64,000 bases of DNA from Streptomyces sp. S465 (lineage in GTDB: Bacteria; Actinomycetota; Actinomycetes; Streptomycetales; Streptomycetaceae), in assembly GCF_026898115.1 (NCBI RefSeq), contig NZ_CP114036.1, positions 5,512,001 through 5,576,000 on the forward strand. Direction: 5' to 3'. Shown here piece after piece: positions 7,609 through 15,453 of the stretch. The position numbers and the translations under genes were made by a program. Under the pieces are notes generated by a model. That model made no database searches. It was not told where the DNA came from and was given only the letters and a program-made list of their open reading frames with translations. Positions within the stretch are counted from its first letter, which is position 1. Each line of letters starts with the position of its first letter.

Positions 7609-7794
7609 GTGGCGAAGAAGGCTCTCATTGCCAAGGCCGCCCGCAAGCCCAAGTTCGGCGTGCGCGCGTACACGCGCTGCCAGCGCTGCGGTCGTCCGCA
7701 CTCCGTGTACCGCAAGTTCGGCCTGTGCCGCGTGTGCCTTCGTGAGATGGCTCACCGTGGCGAGCTGCCGGGCGTGACCAAGAGCTCCTGGTAA
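7609..7794 (+). CDS. rpsN: 30S ribosomal protein S14, zinc-binding form
   Basis: This is the short 61-residue S14 of the zinc ribbon type, with Cys24-X2-Cys27 and Cys40-X2-Cys43. It starts at GTG 7609 (MAKKALIAKAARKPKFGVRA). Streptomyces normally also carry a zinc-independent S14 under Zur control elsewhere; that paralogue is not in this window. S14 belongs to the 30S head. A 209-base structured gap follows before rpsH. Confidence 0.97.
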   Translation: MAKKALIAKAARKPKFGVRAYTRCQRCGRPHSVYRKFGLCRVCLREMAHRGELPGVTKSSW

Positions 7795-8003
7795 TCGACC
7801 CTTACGGGTTGATACCGGGCTCTCGGTAAGCAAATGGATGGCGAGGCCCGACCGTCCGCTCCCGTAGAGTGGAAGGGTTGGGCGCTCGCCGCCCAGAATC
7901 CTTACTACGCCGTAGGTCCCCGCGCCGCACCCGTGCCCGCCACTGAGCGGGTGAGAGGGATGGCGCAGACAGGAAACCCCGGCGAGAGAGGCCGAAGGCC
8001 ATC
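7795..8003 (+). promoter_or_regulatory. Structured intergenic leader before rpsH
   Basis: Just after rpsN there are two small hairpins (7798-7809 and 7813-7828). A -10-like TAGAGT lies at 7865-7870. Downstream, CCCGC (7936-7940) can pair with GCGGG (7947-7951), or CACCCG (7928-7933) with CGGGTG (7948-7953); these two pairings are mutually exclusive. GCGCC (7922-7926) and GGCGC (7962-7966) can enclose either. GGCC-GAA-GGCC forms a small hairpin just before the rpsH ATG. This looks like an RNA regulatory leader; S8 control of the spc operon in E. coli is a precedent, not proof. Confidence 0.5.
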
Positions 8004-8402
8004 ATGACCATGACCGATCCGATCGCAGACATGCTGACGCGTCTGCGAAACGCGAACTCGGCGTACCACGACTCCGTCGTGATGCCCCACAGCAAGATCA
8101 AGTCGCACATCGCGGAGATCCTCCAGCAGGAGGGCTACATCACCGGCTGGAAGGTCGAGGACGCCGAGGTCGGCAAGAACCTCATCCTCGAGCTGAAGTT
8201 CGGTCCGAACCGCGAGCGCTCGATCGCCGGCATCAAGCGGATCTCGAAGCCGGGCCTGCGGGTCTACGCAAAGTCCACCAACCTGCCGAAGGTGCTCGGC
8301 GGCCTGGGCGTGGCGATCATCTCCACGTCGCACGGGCTCCTCACCGACAAGCAGGCCGGCAAGAAGGGCGTGGGTGGGGAAGTCCTCGCCTACGTCTGGT
8401 AA
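8004..8402 (+). CDS. rpsH: 30S ribosomal protein S8
   Basis: The 132-residue S8 starts MTMTDPIADMLTRLRNANSA and ends with the conserved STSHGLLTDKQAGKKGVGGE region. It binds helix 21 of 16S rRNA and is the repressor of the spc operon in E. coli. It follows a structured leader and is followed by rplF 21 bases downstream with a strong GGAGGAAA ribosome binding site. Confidence 0.98.
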   Translation: MTMTDPIADMLTRLRNANSAYHDSVVMPHSKIKSHIAEILQQEGYITGWKVEDAEVGKNLILELKFGPNRERSIAGIKRISKPGLRVYAKSTNLPKVLGGLGVAIISTSHGLLTDKQAGKKGVGGEVLAYVW

Positions 8403-8423
8403 CCAGGGAACGGAGGAAAGCAC

Positions 8424-8963
8424 ATGTCGCGCATTGGCAAGCTGCCCATCCAGGTTCCCGCTGGTGTGGACGTCACCATCGATGGCCGCACGGTCGCCGT
8501 GAAGGGTCCCAAGGGCTCTCTCTCGCACACCGTCGCCGCGCCGATCGAGGTCGCCAAGGGTGAGGACAACGTGCTCGTTGTCAGCCGCCCGAACGACGAG
8601 CGTCAGAACAAGGCCCTGCACGGCCTGTCCCGCACGCTGGTGGCGAACATGATCACCGGCGTGACCCAGGGCTACAGCAAGGCGCTCGAGATCAGCGGTG
8701 TCGGTTACCGCGTCCAGGCGAAGGGCTCCAACCTGGAGTTCTCCCTGGGCTACAGCCACCCGATCCTGGTCGAGGCCCCCGAGGGCATCACCTTCAAGGT
8801 GGAGTCCCCGACCAAGCTGAGCGTCGAGGGCATCGACAAGCAGAAGGTCGGCGAGGTCGCCGCGAACATCCGCAAGCTGCGCAAGCCCGACCCGTACAAG
8901 GCCAAGGGCGTGAAGTACGCGGGCGAGGTCATCCGCCGCAAGGTCGGAAAGGCTGGTAAGTAA
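8424..8963 (+). CDS. rplF: 50S ribosomal protein L6
   Basis: L6 has 179 residues, consisting of the usual two duplicated alpha/beta domains. It begins MSRIGKLPIQVPAGVDVTID and ends with RKPDPYKAKGVKYAGEVIRR, the diagnostic L6 signature. It sits at the base of the GTPase-associated region of the 50S subunit. The rplR ATG lies 3 bases beyond its stop. Confidence 0.98.
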   Translation: MSRIGKLPIQVPAGVDVTIDGRTVAVKGPKGSLSHTVAAPIEVAKGEDNVLVVSRPNDERQNKALHGLSRTLVANMITGVTQGYSKALEISGVGYRVQAKGSNLEFSLGYSHPILVEAPEGITFKVESPTKLSVEGIDKQKVGEVAANIRKLRKPDPYKAKGVKYAGEVIRRKVGKAGK

Positions 8964-8966
8964 GCC

Positions 8967-9350
8967 ATGGCATACGGTGTGAAGATCGCCAAGGGCGACG
9001 CCCGTAAGGCTGCCGCCGTCAAGCGCCGTCACATCCGCGTCCGCAAGCGGGTCTCCGGTACGCCGGCCCGTCCCCGCCTGGTCGTGACGCGGTCCAACCG
9101 TCACATGGTGGCGCAGGTCATCGACGACATCGCGGGCCACACCCTGGCCTCGGCGTCGACCCTGGACAGCTCCATCCGGGCGGCCGAGGGCGACAAGAGC
9201 GCCCAGGCGCAGCAGGTCGGCGCCCTGGTGGCCGAGCGGGCGAAGGCCGCGGGCGTCGAGGCCGTCGTGTTCGACCGCGGTGGCAACAGGTACGCCGGGC
9301 GGATCGCCGCTCTGGCGGACGCCGCCCGTGAGGCCGGGCTGAAGTTCTGA
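8967..9350 (+). CDS. rplR: 50S ribosomal protein L18
   Basis: L18 is 127 residues with an arginine/lysine-rich N-terminus (VKRRHIRVRKRVSGTPARPR) and the C-terminal signature VVFDRGGNRYAGRIAALADA. It binds 5S rRNA together with L5. It lies between rplF and rpsE in the spc segment, with 43 bases before rpsE. Confidence 0.98.
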   Translation: MAYGVKIAKGDARKAAAVKRRHIRVRKRVSGTPARPRLVVTRSNRHMVAQVIDDIAGHTLASASTLDSSIRAAEGDKSAQAQQVGALVAERAKAAGVEAVVFDRGGNRYAGRIAALADAAREAGLKF

Positions 9351-9393
9351 GCCCCGGTTCCAACGCAAAGCGGAAACGAGAGAGGTAAATCCA

Positions 9394-9999
9394 ATGGCTG
9401 GACCCCAGCGCCGCGGTGGCGGCGCCGGTGGCGGCGAGCGGCGGGACCGGAAGGACCGGCGGGACGGTGGCGCTGCCGCCGAGAAGACCGCTTACGTCGA
9501 GCGCGTTGTCGCGATCAACCGCGTCGCCAAGGTTGTGAAGGGTGGTCGTCGCTTCAGCTTCACCGCGCTGGTCGTGGTGGGCGACGGTGACGGCACCGTG
9601 GGTGTCGGTTACGGCAAGGCCAAGGAGGTGCCGGCCGCGATCGCCAAGGGCGTGGAGGAGGCCAAGAAGCACTTCTTCAAGGTCCCCCGGATCGCCGGCA
9701 CCATCCCGCACCCGATCCAGGGTGAGGAGGCCGCGGGTGTCGTGCTGCTGAAGCCGGCGTCCCCCGGTACCGGTGTGATCGCCGGTGGCCCGGTGCGCGC
9801 CGTGCTGGAGTGCGCGGGCATCCACGACGTGCTCAGCAAGTCGCTCGGCTCGTCGAACCCGATCAACATCGTGCACGCCACGGTGGCCGCTCTCCAGGGC
9901 CTTCAGCGCCCCGAGGAGATCGCTGCCCGTCGTGGTCTGCCGCTGGAGGACGTCGCCCCCGCCGCTCTGCTGCGGGCGCGTGCCGGGGTGGGTGTGTGA
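9394..9999 (+). CDS. rpsE: 30S ribosomal protein S5
   Basis: S5 is 201 residues. An N-terminal extension of about 30 residues rich in Gly and Arg precedes the dsRBD-like domain (YVERVVAINRVAKVVKGGRR). The C-terminal domain carries the GPVRAVLECAGIHDVLSKSL signature. S5 affects decoding accuracy and lines the mRNA entry. rpmD begins 2 bases after its stop. Confidence 0.98.
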   Translation: MAGPQRRGGGAGGGERRDRKDRRDGGAAAEKTAYVERVVAINRVAKVVKGGRRFSFTALVVVGDGDGTVGVGYGKAKEVPAAIAKGVEEAKKHFFKVPRIAGTIPHPIQGEEAAGVVLLKPASPGTGVIAGGPVRAVLECAGIHDVLSKSLGSSNPINIVHATVAALQGLQRPEEIAARRGLPLEDVAPAALLRARAGVGV

Positions 10000-10001
10000 G
10001 C

Positions 10002-10184
10002 ATGGCCCGCCTGAAGATCACGCAGACGAAGTCCTACATCGGCAGCAAGCAGAACCACCGCGACACGCTGCGTTCGCTCGGGCTGAAGAAGCTCGGCGAC
10101 GTGGTTGTCAAGGAGGACCGCCCCGAGTTCCGCGGCATGGCGCAGACCGTGCGGCACCTCGTGACGGTCGAGGAGGTCGACTGA
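10002..10184 (+). CDS. rpmD: 50S ribosomal protein L30
   Basis: This 60-residue L30 starts at ATG 10002 (MARLKITQTKSYIGSKQNHR) and contains the conserved TLRSLGLKKLGDVVVKEDRP. The frame runs further upstream inside rpsE, but that part is only a shadow. It is packed between rpsE and rplO with gaps of 2 and 1 bases. Confidence 0.97.
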   Translation: MARLKITQTKSYIGSKQNHRDTLRSLGLKKLGDVVVKEDRPEFRGMAQTVRHLVTVEEVD

Positions 10185-10185
10185 G

Positions 10186-10641
10186 ATGGCGGAGAACAAC
10201 CCGCTGAAGGTCCACAACCTCCGGCCCGCCCCGGGCGCCAAGACCGCCAAGACCCGTGTCGGTCGTGGTGAGGCGTCCAAGGGTAAGACCGCTGGTCGTG
10301 GCACCAAGGGCACCAAGGCCCGCTACCAGGTTCCGGAGCGCTTCGAGGGTGGGCAGATGCCCCTCCACATGCGGCTCCCGAAGCTCAAGGGCTTCAAGAA
10401 CCCCTTCCGTACCGAGTACCAGGTCGTGAACCTGGACAAGCTCGCCGCGCTCTACCCCGAGGGTGGCGAGGTCACCAAGGCGGGTCTGGTCGCCAAGGGT
10501 GCGGTGCGGAAGAACCAGCTCGTCAAGGTGCTGGGCACCGGTGAGGTCTCGGTGGCGCTCCAGGTGACGGTCGACGCCGTCTCCGGCTCCGCCAAGGAGA
10601 AGATCACCGCCGCCGGCGGCACCGTCACCGAGCTCGGCTGA
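10186..10641 (+). CDS. rplO: 50S ribosomal protein L15
   Basis: L15 is 151 residues with the basic glycine-rich N-terminal arm (TRVGRGEASKGKTAGRGTKG) that penetrates 23S rRNA and a globular C-terminal domain. It is the last ribosomal protein gene of the spc segment. A very strong hairpin begins 13 bases after its stop, so secY is probably transcribed mainly from its own promoter. Confidence 0.98.
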   Translation: MAENNPLKVHNLRPAPGAKTAKTRVGRGEASKGKTAGRGTKGTKARYQVPERFEGGQMPLHMRLPKLKGFKNPFRTEYQVVNLDKLAALYPEGGEVTKAGLVAKGAVRKNQLVKVLGTGEVSVALQVTVDAVSGSAKEKITAAGGTVTELG

Positions 10642-10654
10642 GCACGGTGCACAC

Positions 10655-10694
10655 CCAACCGGGGATGCCCCAGATATGGGGCATCCCCGGTTGG
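10655..10694 (+). terminator. Perfect 17-bp hairpin after rplO
   Basis: CCAACCGGGGATGCCCC (10655-10671) pairs perfectly with GGGGCATCCCCGGTTGG (10678-10694) around a 6-base loop AGATAT. There is no T-run, as is common for Streptomyces terminators. It separates the spc ribosomal genes from secY. Confidence 0.85.
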
Positions 10695-10697
10695 TCG

Positions 10698-10727
10698 TTC
10701 CAAGGGGGGCCAGGTCGCCGGTAAGGT
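10698..10727 (+). promoter_or_regulatory. Candidate secY promoter
   Basis: TTCCAA (10698-10703), 18 bases, TAAGGT (10722-10727) lies immediately downstream of the strong hairpin and 118 bases before the secY start. Hexamers and spacing fit a vegetative Streptomyces promoter, though the -35 is a modest match. Confidence 0.5.
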
Positions 10728-10845
10728 GGCGTGCGTTGTTACCTTCCGTGCGGTACGTCTCCGTGCGGGACCTGGCTGATAAGTATTCGTCGATCCTCAA
10801 GACCGTCACCTCTCGCGCAAGCACGCGGGGGGCGCAGGAGGCAAT

Positions 10846-12159
10846 GTGCTCACCGCGTTCGCCCGGGCGTTCAAGACGCCCGACCTGCGCAAGAAGCTGC
10901 TGTTCACGCTGGGCATCATCGTGCTCTTCCGGCTCGGGCAACACGTCCCGATCCCGGGTATCGACTACAAGAACGTCCAGACGTGCATGGACCTCGCCAA
11001 GGGCCAGCAGGGGCTGTTCGGCTTGGTCAACATGTTCAGTGGTGGCGCACTGCTCCAGATCACCATCTTCGCGCTCGGGATCATGCCGTACATCACGGCG
11101 AGCATCATCCTTCAGCTGCTGACCGTGGTGATCCCGCGTCTCGAGGCCCTCAAGAAGGAGGGCCAGACCGGGCAGGCGAAGATCACGCAGTACACCCGTT
11201 ATCTGACCATCGCGCTCGCGATCCTCCAGGGCACCGGGCTGGTGGCCACCGCCCGCAGCGGCTCGCTCTTCCAGAGCTGCCCGGTCGGCGGCCAGATCGT
11301 CCGGGACGACTCGATCTTCACCACCGCCGTGATGGTCATCACGATGACCGCCGGCACCGCGTTGATCATGTGGCTCGGTGAGCTGGTGACCGACCGGGGC
11401 ATCGGCAACGGCATGTCGATCCTGATGTTCGTCTCGATCGCCGCCGGGTTCCCCAGCGCGATGTGGAGCATCAAGCAGCAGGGCAAGATCATGGGGGGCT
11501 GGCTGGAGTTCAGCCTGGTCATCCTCTGTGGTCTGGCCATGGTCGCCCTGGTGGTCTTCGTCGAGCAGGCGCAGCGTCGCATCCCCGTGCAATACGCCAA
11601 ACGCATGATCGGCCGTCGCAGTTACGGCGGTACGTCCACCTACATCCCGATGAAGGTGAACCAGGCGGGTGTGATCCCCGTGATCTTCGCCTCGTCGCTG
11701 CTGTACATCCCGGCGCTGATCGTCCAGTTCTCCAATTCCAAGGCCGGCTGGGCGACGTGGATCTCGCAGAACTTCGTCAAGGGCGACCATCCGATCTACA
11801 TCGCCACGTACTTCCTGCTGATCGTCTTCTTCGCGTTCTTCTATGTCGCCATCAGCTTCAACCCCGAAGAAGTTGCCGACAACATGAAGAAGTATGGTGG
11901 GTTCATCCCGGGTATCCGGGCTGGTCGTCCCACCGCGGAGTATCTGAGCTACGTGCTGAACCGCATCACGTGGCCCGGTGCGCTCTATCTGGGCTTGATC
12001 GCCCTGGTGCCCACGGTGGCACTGGTGACGCTCAACGCCAACCAGAACTTCCCGTTCGGCGGCACGAGCATCCTGATCATCGTGGGTGTCGGCCTGGAGA
12101 CTGTGAAGCAGATCGAGAGCCAGCTTCAGCAGCGACACTACGAAGGGTTCCTCCGCTGA
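10846..12159 (+). CDS. secY: Protein translocase subunit SecY
   Basis: SecY is 437 residues and forms the membrane channel through which Sec substrates pass, with SecE and SecG. The GTG start at 10846 (MLTAFARAFKTPDLRKKLLF) is preceded by GCAGGAGG. About ten hydrophobic segments are visible. Signature regions include VPIPGIDYK near residue 35, the first cytoplasmic segments, and VDNMKKYGGFIPGIRAGRPT-like sequence near residue 350. The stop overlaps the adk ATG by one base. The secY-adk-map order is conserved in actinobacteria. Confidence 0.98.
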   Translation: MLTAFARAFKTPDLRKKLLFTLGIIVLFRLGQHVPIPGIDYKNVQTCMDLAKGQQGLFGLVNMFSGGALLQITIFALGIMPYITASIILQLLTVVIPRLEALKKEGQTGQAKITQYTRYLTIALAILQGTGLVATARSGSLFQSCPVGGQIVRDDSIFTTAVMVITMTAGTALIMWLGELVTDRGIGNGMSILMFVSIAAGFPSAMWSIKQQGKIMGGWLEFSLVILCGLAMVALVVFVEQAQRRIPVQYAKRMIGRRSYGGTSTYIPMKVNQAGVIPVIFASSLLYIPALIVQFSNSKAGWATWISQNFVKGDHPIYIATYFLLIVFFAFFYVAISFNPEEVADNMKKYGGFIPGIRAGRPTAEYLSYVLNRITWPGALYLGLIALVPTVALVTLNANQNFPFGGTSILIIVGVGLETVKQIESQLQQRHYEGFLR

Positions 12160-12815
12160 TGCGAATCGTCCTCGTCGGGCCTCCGGGAGCCGGCAAGGGT
12201 ACGCAGGCCGCGTACCTTGCCGAGAAGCTGTCGATCCCGCATATCTCCACCGGCGACCTGTTCCGCGCGAACATCAGCCAGGGCACTCCCCTCGGCAAGC
12301 AGGCGCAGGAGTACATGAGGGCCGGGCAGCTGGTACCGGACGAGGTCACCATCGCCATGGCGGAGGACCGGCTGAACCAGCCCGACGCGGAGCAGGGCTT
12401 CCTGCTGGACGGGTTCCCGCGGAACCAGTTCCAGGCCGAGGCCCTGGACACCTATCTGGCGGACCGCGGTGTCTCGCTGGACGCGGTGCTGGACCTGGAG
12501 GTCCCCGAGTCCGAGGTGATCAAGCGCATCGCGGGCCGTCGTACCTGCCGTAACGACAGCTCGCACACGTTCCACGTGGAGTACAAGCCCCCGAAGACCG
12601 AGGGCGTGTGCGACACCTGCGGCGGCGAGCTGTACCAGCGCGAGGACGACAGCGAGGAGACGGTCCGCAAGCGCCTGGAGGTCTACCACCGGGAGACCGA
12701 GCCGATCATCGACTACTACAAGGCCAAGGGCCTGGTCGTGACGATCTCGGCGCTCGGCAAGGTGGCGGAGGTCACCCAGCGGGCGATGGACGCCCTGGCG
12801 GCGAAGGCGGCCTGA
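12159..12815 (+). CDS. adk: Adenylate kinase
   Basis: This 218-residue enzyme interconverts ATP + AMP and 2 ADP. The P-loop GPPGAGKGT is at residues 7-15, the AMP-binding region is IPHISTGDLFRANI, and the nucleotide motif is LLDGFPRN. It is the long-LID form: the LID contains a cysteine/histidine cluster (CRNDSSHTFH and CDTCGG) that suggests a bound zinc. It is coupled to secY by a one-base overlap. Confidence 0.98.
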   Translation: MRIVLVGPPGAGKGTQAAYLAEKLSIPHISTGDLFRANISQGTPLGKQAQEYMRAGQLVPDEVTIAMAEDRLNQPDAEQGFLLDGFPRNQFQAEALDTYLADRGVSLDAVLDLEVPESEVIKRIAGRRTCRNDSSHTFHVEYKPPKTEGVCDTCGGELYQREDDSEETVRKRLEVYHRETEPIIDYYKAKGLVVTISALGKVAEVTQRAMDALAAKAA

Positions 12816-12837
12816 AGGCCGCGAGGACCCCTACGGA

Positions 12838-12873
12838 ACGGCCGCAGGCGCCCGGTACGGGCCCTGCGGCCGT
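12838..12873 (+). terminator. Hairpin between adk and map
   Basis: ACGGCCGCAGG (12838-12848) pairs perfectly with CCTGCGGCCGT (12863-12873), an 11-bp stem with a 14-base loop. It begins 22 bases after the adk stop. A TACTGT hexamer at the right edge could be the -10 of a map promoter. Confidence 0.6.
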
Positions 12874-12931
12874 ACTGTTGAGCAAATACGTCACTGCACA
12901 GACCATGAGAGAACGACCCGGGAAGGCCCCC

Positions 12932-13768
12932 ATGGTGGAGATCAAGACTGCCGAGCAGATCGCCAAGATGCGTGAGGCGGGGCTGGTCGTCGCCGCCATC
13001 CATGAGGCGACGCGCGCGGCGGCCGTGCCGGGCGCGACCACCAAGGACCTGGACGACGTGGCCCGCAAGGTGATCGCCGACCACGGCGCCAAGTCGAACT
13101 TCCTCGGCTACGGCGGCTTCCCCGCCACGATCTGCACCTCGGTGAACGATGTCGTGGTGCACGGCATCCCGGACCGGGAGACCGTCCTCAGGGACGGCGA
13201 CATCATCTCCATCGACGCGGGCGCGATCGTGGACGGCTGGCACGGCGACGCCGCCTTCACCGCCTTCGTGGGCACCGGCCACGCCCCGGAGCTGTACGAG
13301 CTCAGTCGGGTCACCGAGGAGTCGATGTGGGCCGGGATCGCCGCGGTCCGCAAGGGCAACCGGCTGGTCGACATCTCCAAGGCGATCGAGGGCTACATCC
13401 GCCGCCAGCCCCGTCCGGCCTCCGGCAAGTACGGGATCATCGAGGACTACGGCGGCCATGGCATCGGCACCGAGATGCACATGGACCCGCATCTGCTGAA
13501 CTACGTCTCCAAGAAGCGAGGCAAGGGCCCCCGGCTGGTCCCCGGCTTCTGCATCGCGATCGAGCCCATGGTGAGCCTGGGCACCGCGAAGACCCACGTC
13601 CTGGCCGACGACTGGACGGTCAAGACGGACGACGGGACCTGGTCCAGCCACTGGGAGCACTCGGTCGCGCTGACCGAGGAGGGCCCGCTGGTGCTGACCG
13701 CCGTGGACGGCGGCAAGGCCAAGCTGGCCGAGCTGGGCGTGGAGGCCGCGCCCGACCCGCTGGCCTGA
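12932..13768 (+). CDS. map: Methionine aminopeptidase, type I
   Basis: Map removes the initiator Met from nascent proteins using two metal ions. The listed start at ATG 12932 (MVEIKTAEQIAKMREAGLVV) gives 278 residues, matching Streptomyces homologues; ATG 12905 would add nine residues. Metal ligands can be placed in SIDAGAIVDGWHGDAAF, GHGIGTEMHMDPHLLNY and AIEPMVSLG, with the last glutamate in HSVALTEEGP. It follows secY-adk, as is usual. Confidence 0.97.
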   Translation: MVEIKTAEQIAKMREAGLVVAAIHEATRAAAVPGATTKDLDDVARKVIADHGAKSNFLGYGGFPATICTSVNDVVVHGIPDRETVLRDGDIISIDAGAIVDGWHGDAAFTAFVGTGHAPELYELSRVTEESMWAGIAAVRKGNRLVDISKAIEGYIRRQPRPASGKYGIIEDYGGHGIGTEMHMDPHLLNYVSKKRGKGPRLVPGFCIAIEPMVSLGTAKTHVLADDWTVKTDDGTWSSHWEHSVALTEEGPLVLTAVDGGKAKLAELGVEAAPDPLA

Positions 13769-13782
13769 GTCTCCTCGGCCGG

Positions 13783-13857
13783 TGACTCCCCGGCCGGTGA
13801 ATGCCGGGTCGATGACTCCTTGGCCGGTGACTCCTTGGCCGGTGACTCCTTGGCCTG
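13783..13857 (+). repeat. 15-bp tandem repeat after map
   Basis: The unit TGACTCCTTGGCCGG occurs at 13813-13827, 13828-13842 and, with one change, 13843-13857. A degenerate copy (TGACTCCCCGGCCGG) lies at 13783-13797. The array lies between the map stop and the infA promoter. Confidence 0.85.
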
Positions 13858-13892
13858 AAGACTCCGGATCTCCGGGGTAAAGATCTCAAAAT

Positions 13893-13909
13893 CGGGGCAT
13901 GATGCCCCG
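13893..13909. terminator. Short hairpin upstream of the infA promoter
   Basis: CGGGGCA (13893-13899) pairs with TGCCCCG (13903-13909) around a TGA loop. On the minus strand it would be followed by TTTT; on the plus strand it lies just before the infA -35. It probably ends transcription entering from map. Confidence 0.5.
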
Positions 13910-13911
13910 GA

Positions 13912-13941
13912 TTCGTGTTTCGGGAAGCGCTGACGTAGACT
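13912..13941 (+). promoter_or_regulatory. infA operon promoter
   Basis: TTCGTG (13912-13917), 18 bases, TAGACT (13936-13941). The -10 closely fits the Streptomyces vegetative consensus, and the site lies 72 bases before infA, directly after a terminator-like hairpin. It would drive infA-rpmJ and possibly the alpha segment. Confidence 0.65.
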
Positions 13942-14012
13942 GACACGTCGGCTCACGCATGCCCTCCCGCATGTCGCGAGCCGATCAAGGTAGCCGATCC
14001 CGAAAGCAGGAC

Positions 14013-14234
14013 ATGGCCAAGAAGCAAGGCGCCATCGAAATCGAGGGCACCGTGATCGAGTCTCTGCCGAACGCGATGTTCAAGGTGGAGCTCCAGAACG
14101 GTCACAAGGTCCTCGCGCACATCAGCGGCAAGATGCGTATGCACTACATCCGCATCCTGCCCGATGACCGGGTTGTCGTGGAGCTGTCTCCGTACGACCT
14201 CACGCGCGGACGGATCGTCTACCGCTACAAGTAG
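14013..14234 (+). CDS. infA: Translation initiation factor IF-1
   Basis: IF-1 is 73 residues from ATG 14013 (MAKKQGAIEIEGTVIESLPN), an S1-like OB-fold protein that blocks the A site during initiation. The longer in-frame ATG at 13959 was rejected because the added residues are not conserved. The ribosome binding site is the AAGCAGGA stretch 4 bases upstream. It is followed by rpmJ after 28 bases, the common actinobacterial order. Confidence 0.98.
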   Translation: MAKKQGAIEIEGTVIESLPNAMFKVELQNGHKVLAHISGKMRMHYIRILPDDRVVVELSPYDLTRGRIVYRYK

Positions 14235-14262
14235 ATCTCACGACCCGGAGAACCTCACACCC

Positions 14263-14376
14263 ATGAAGGTCAAGCCGAGCGTCAAGAAGATCTGCGACAA
14301 GTGCAAGGTGATCCGCCGCCACGGCCGGGTCATGGTCATCTGCGACAACCTGCGCCACAAGCAGCGCCAGGGCTGA
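14263..14376 (+). CDS. rpmJ: 50S ribosomal protein L36, zinc-binding form
   Basis: L36 is 37 residues, MKVKPSVKKICDKCKVIRRH and onward, with zinc ligands Cys11, Cys14, Cys27 and His32. Streptomyces usually encode a second, zinc-free L36 elsewhere. It lies between infA and rpsM. Its small size and complete ligand set make the assignment firm. Confidence 0.97.
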   Translation: MKVKPSVKKICDKCKVIRRHGRVMVICDNLRHKQRQG

Positions 14377-14573
14377 CCCGCACCGACCGGTAGACCTGCA
14401 CCACTCGCAGCATCTTCGCGCGACGACATAACTCTGTGTACATACGCAGTCACCCGTTCCCGCCCTGCGGGGACGACACCCCCGGTCGGAGGCCGGGGAC
14501 CCGGTAGCCGTGTTCGGCGGCGGCCGGGAGTGGTGCTGCGGAAGACCTCCGACAACCATCTGGAGCCAGATTC
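14377..14573 (+). promoter_or_regulatory. Intergenic leader before rpsM
   Basis: The gap of 197 bases holds GC-rich inverted repeats, including CCCCGG and CCGGGG around a 7-base loop near 14480-14500. No clear promoter is visible. It could be a leader for the alpha segment; S4 regulates rpsM translation in E. coli, but no conserved structure can be asserted here. Confidence 0.35.
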
Positions 14574-14954
14574 ATGGCACGCCTCGCAGGCGTTGATCTC
14601 CCGCGCGACAAGCGCGTCGAGGTCGCCCTCACCTACGTCTTCGGCATCGGTCGCACCCTTGCCCAGCAGACGCTCGCCAACACCGGTGTGAACCCGGACA
14701 CCCGCGTTCGCGACCTGGCCGAAGAGGACCTGGTCAAGATCCGCGAGTACGTGGACAACAACATCAAGACCGAGGGTGACCTCCGTCGTGAGATCCAGGC
14801 CGACATCCGCCGCAAGGTCGAGATCGGCTGCTACCAGGGTCTGCGTCACCGCCGCGGCCTGCCGGTCCACGGCCAGCGCACCAGCACCAACGCCCGCACC
14901 CGCAAGGGCCCGCGTCGCGCCATCGCCGGTAAGAAGAAGCCGGGCAAGAAGTAG
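14574..14954 (+). CDS. rpsM: 30S ribosomal protein S13
   Basis: S13 is 126 residues with the N-terminal RLAGVDLPRDKRVEVALTYV, the helix-hairpin-helix region and the basic C-terminal tail that reaches the P-site tRNA (HGQRTSTNARTRKGPRRAIA). It opens the alpha segment and is followed by rpsK after 66 bases. Confidence 0.98.
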   Translation: MARLAGVDLPRDKRVEVALTYVFGIGRTLAQQTLANTGVNPDTRVRDLAEEDLVKIREYVDNNIKTEGDLRREIQADIRRKVEIGCYQGLRHRRGLPVHGQRTSTNARTRKGPRRAIAGKKKPGKK

Positions 14955-15020
14955 TCCGCACCGGACGCTGACAAGCGGTCCGAGCTGTAGGACCGACCAC
15001 CTCCACGGGAGAATTCCAGA

Positions 15021-15425
15021 ATGCCTCCGAAGAGCAGGACGGCCGGCGCCAAGAAGGTGCGCCGCAAGGAGAAGAAGAACGTCGCCCACGGGCACGCTCA
15101 CATCAAGAGCACGTTCAACAACACCATCGTCTCGATCACCGACCCGACCGGGAACGTGATCTCTTGGGCCTCGGCCGGCCACGTCGGCTTCAAGGGCTCG
15201 CGCAAGTCCACTCCGTTCGCCGCGCAGATGGCCGCCGAGTCGGCCGCCCGCCGCGCGCAGGAGCACGGCATGCGCAAGGTCGACGTGTTCGTCAAGGGTC
15301 CGGGCTCCGGCCGTGAGACCGCGATCCGCTCGCTCCAGGCCACCGGCCTGGAGGTGGGCTCGATCCAGGACGTCACTCCGACTCCGCACAACGGATGCCG
15401 CCCGCCCAAGCGTCGGCGCGTCTGA
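15021..15425 (+). CDS. rpsK: 30S ribosomal protein S11
   Basis: S11 is 134 residues with the conserved HIKSTFNNTIVSITDPTGNV and the C-terminus DVTPTPHNGCRPPKRRRV. It lies on the 30S platform near the mRNA exit. The ribosome binding site is GGGAGAA. rpsD follows 28 bases later. Confidence 0.98.
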   Translation: MPPKSRTAGAKKVRRKEKKNVAHGHAHIKSTFNNTIVSITDPTGNVISWASAGHVGFKGSRKSTPFAAQMAAESAARRAQEHGMRKVDVFVKGPGSGRETAIRSLQATGLEVGSIQDVTPTPHNGCRPPKRRRV

Positions 15426-15453
15426 CCAGCTGAAGTAGGAGACAACAAAAACA

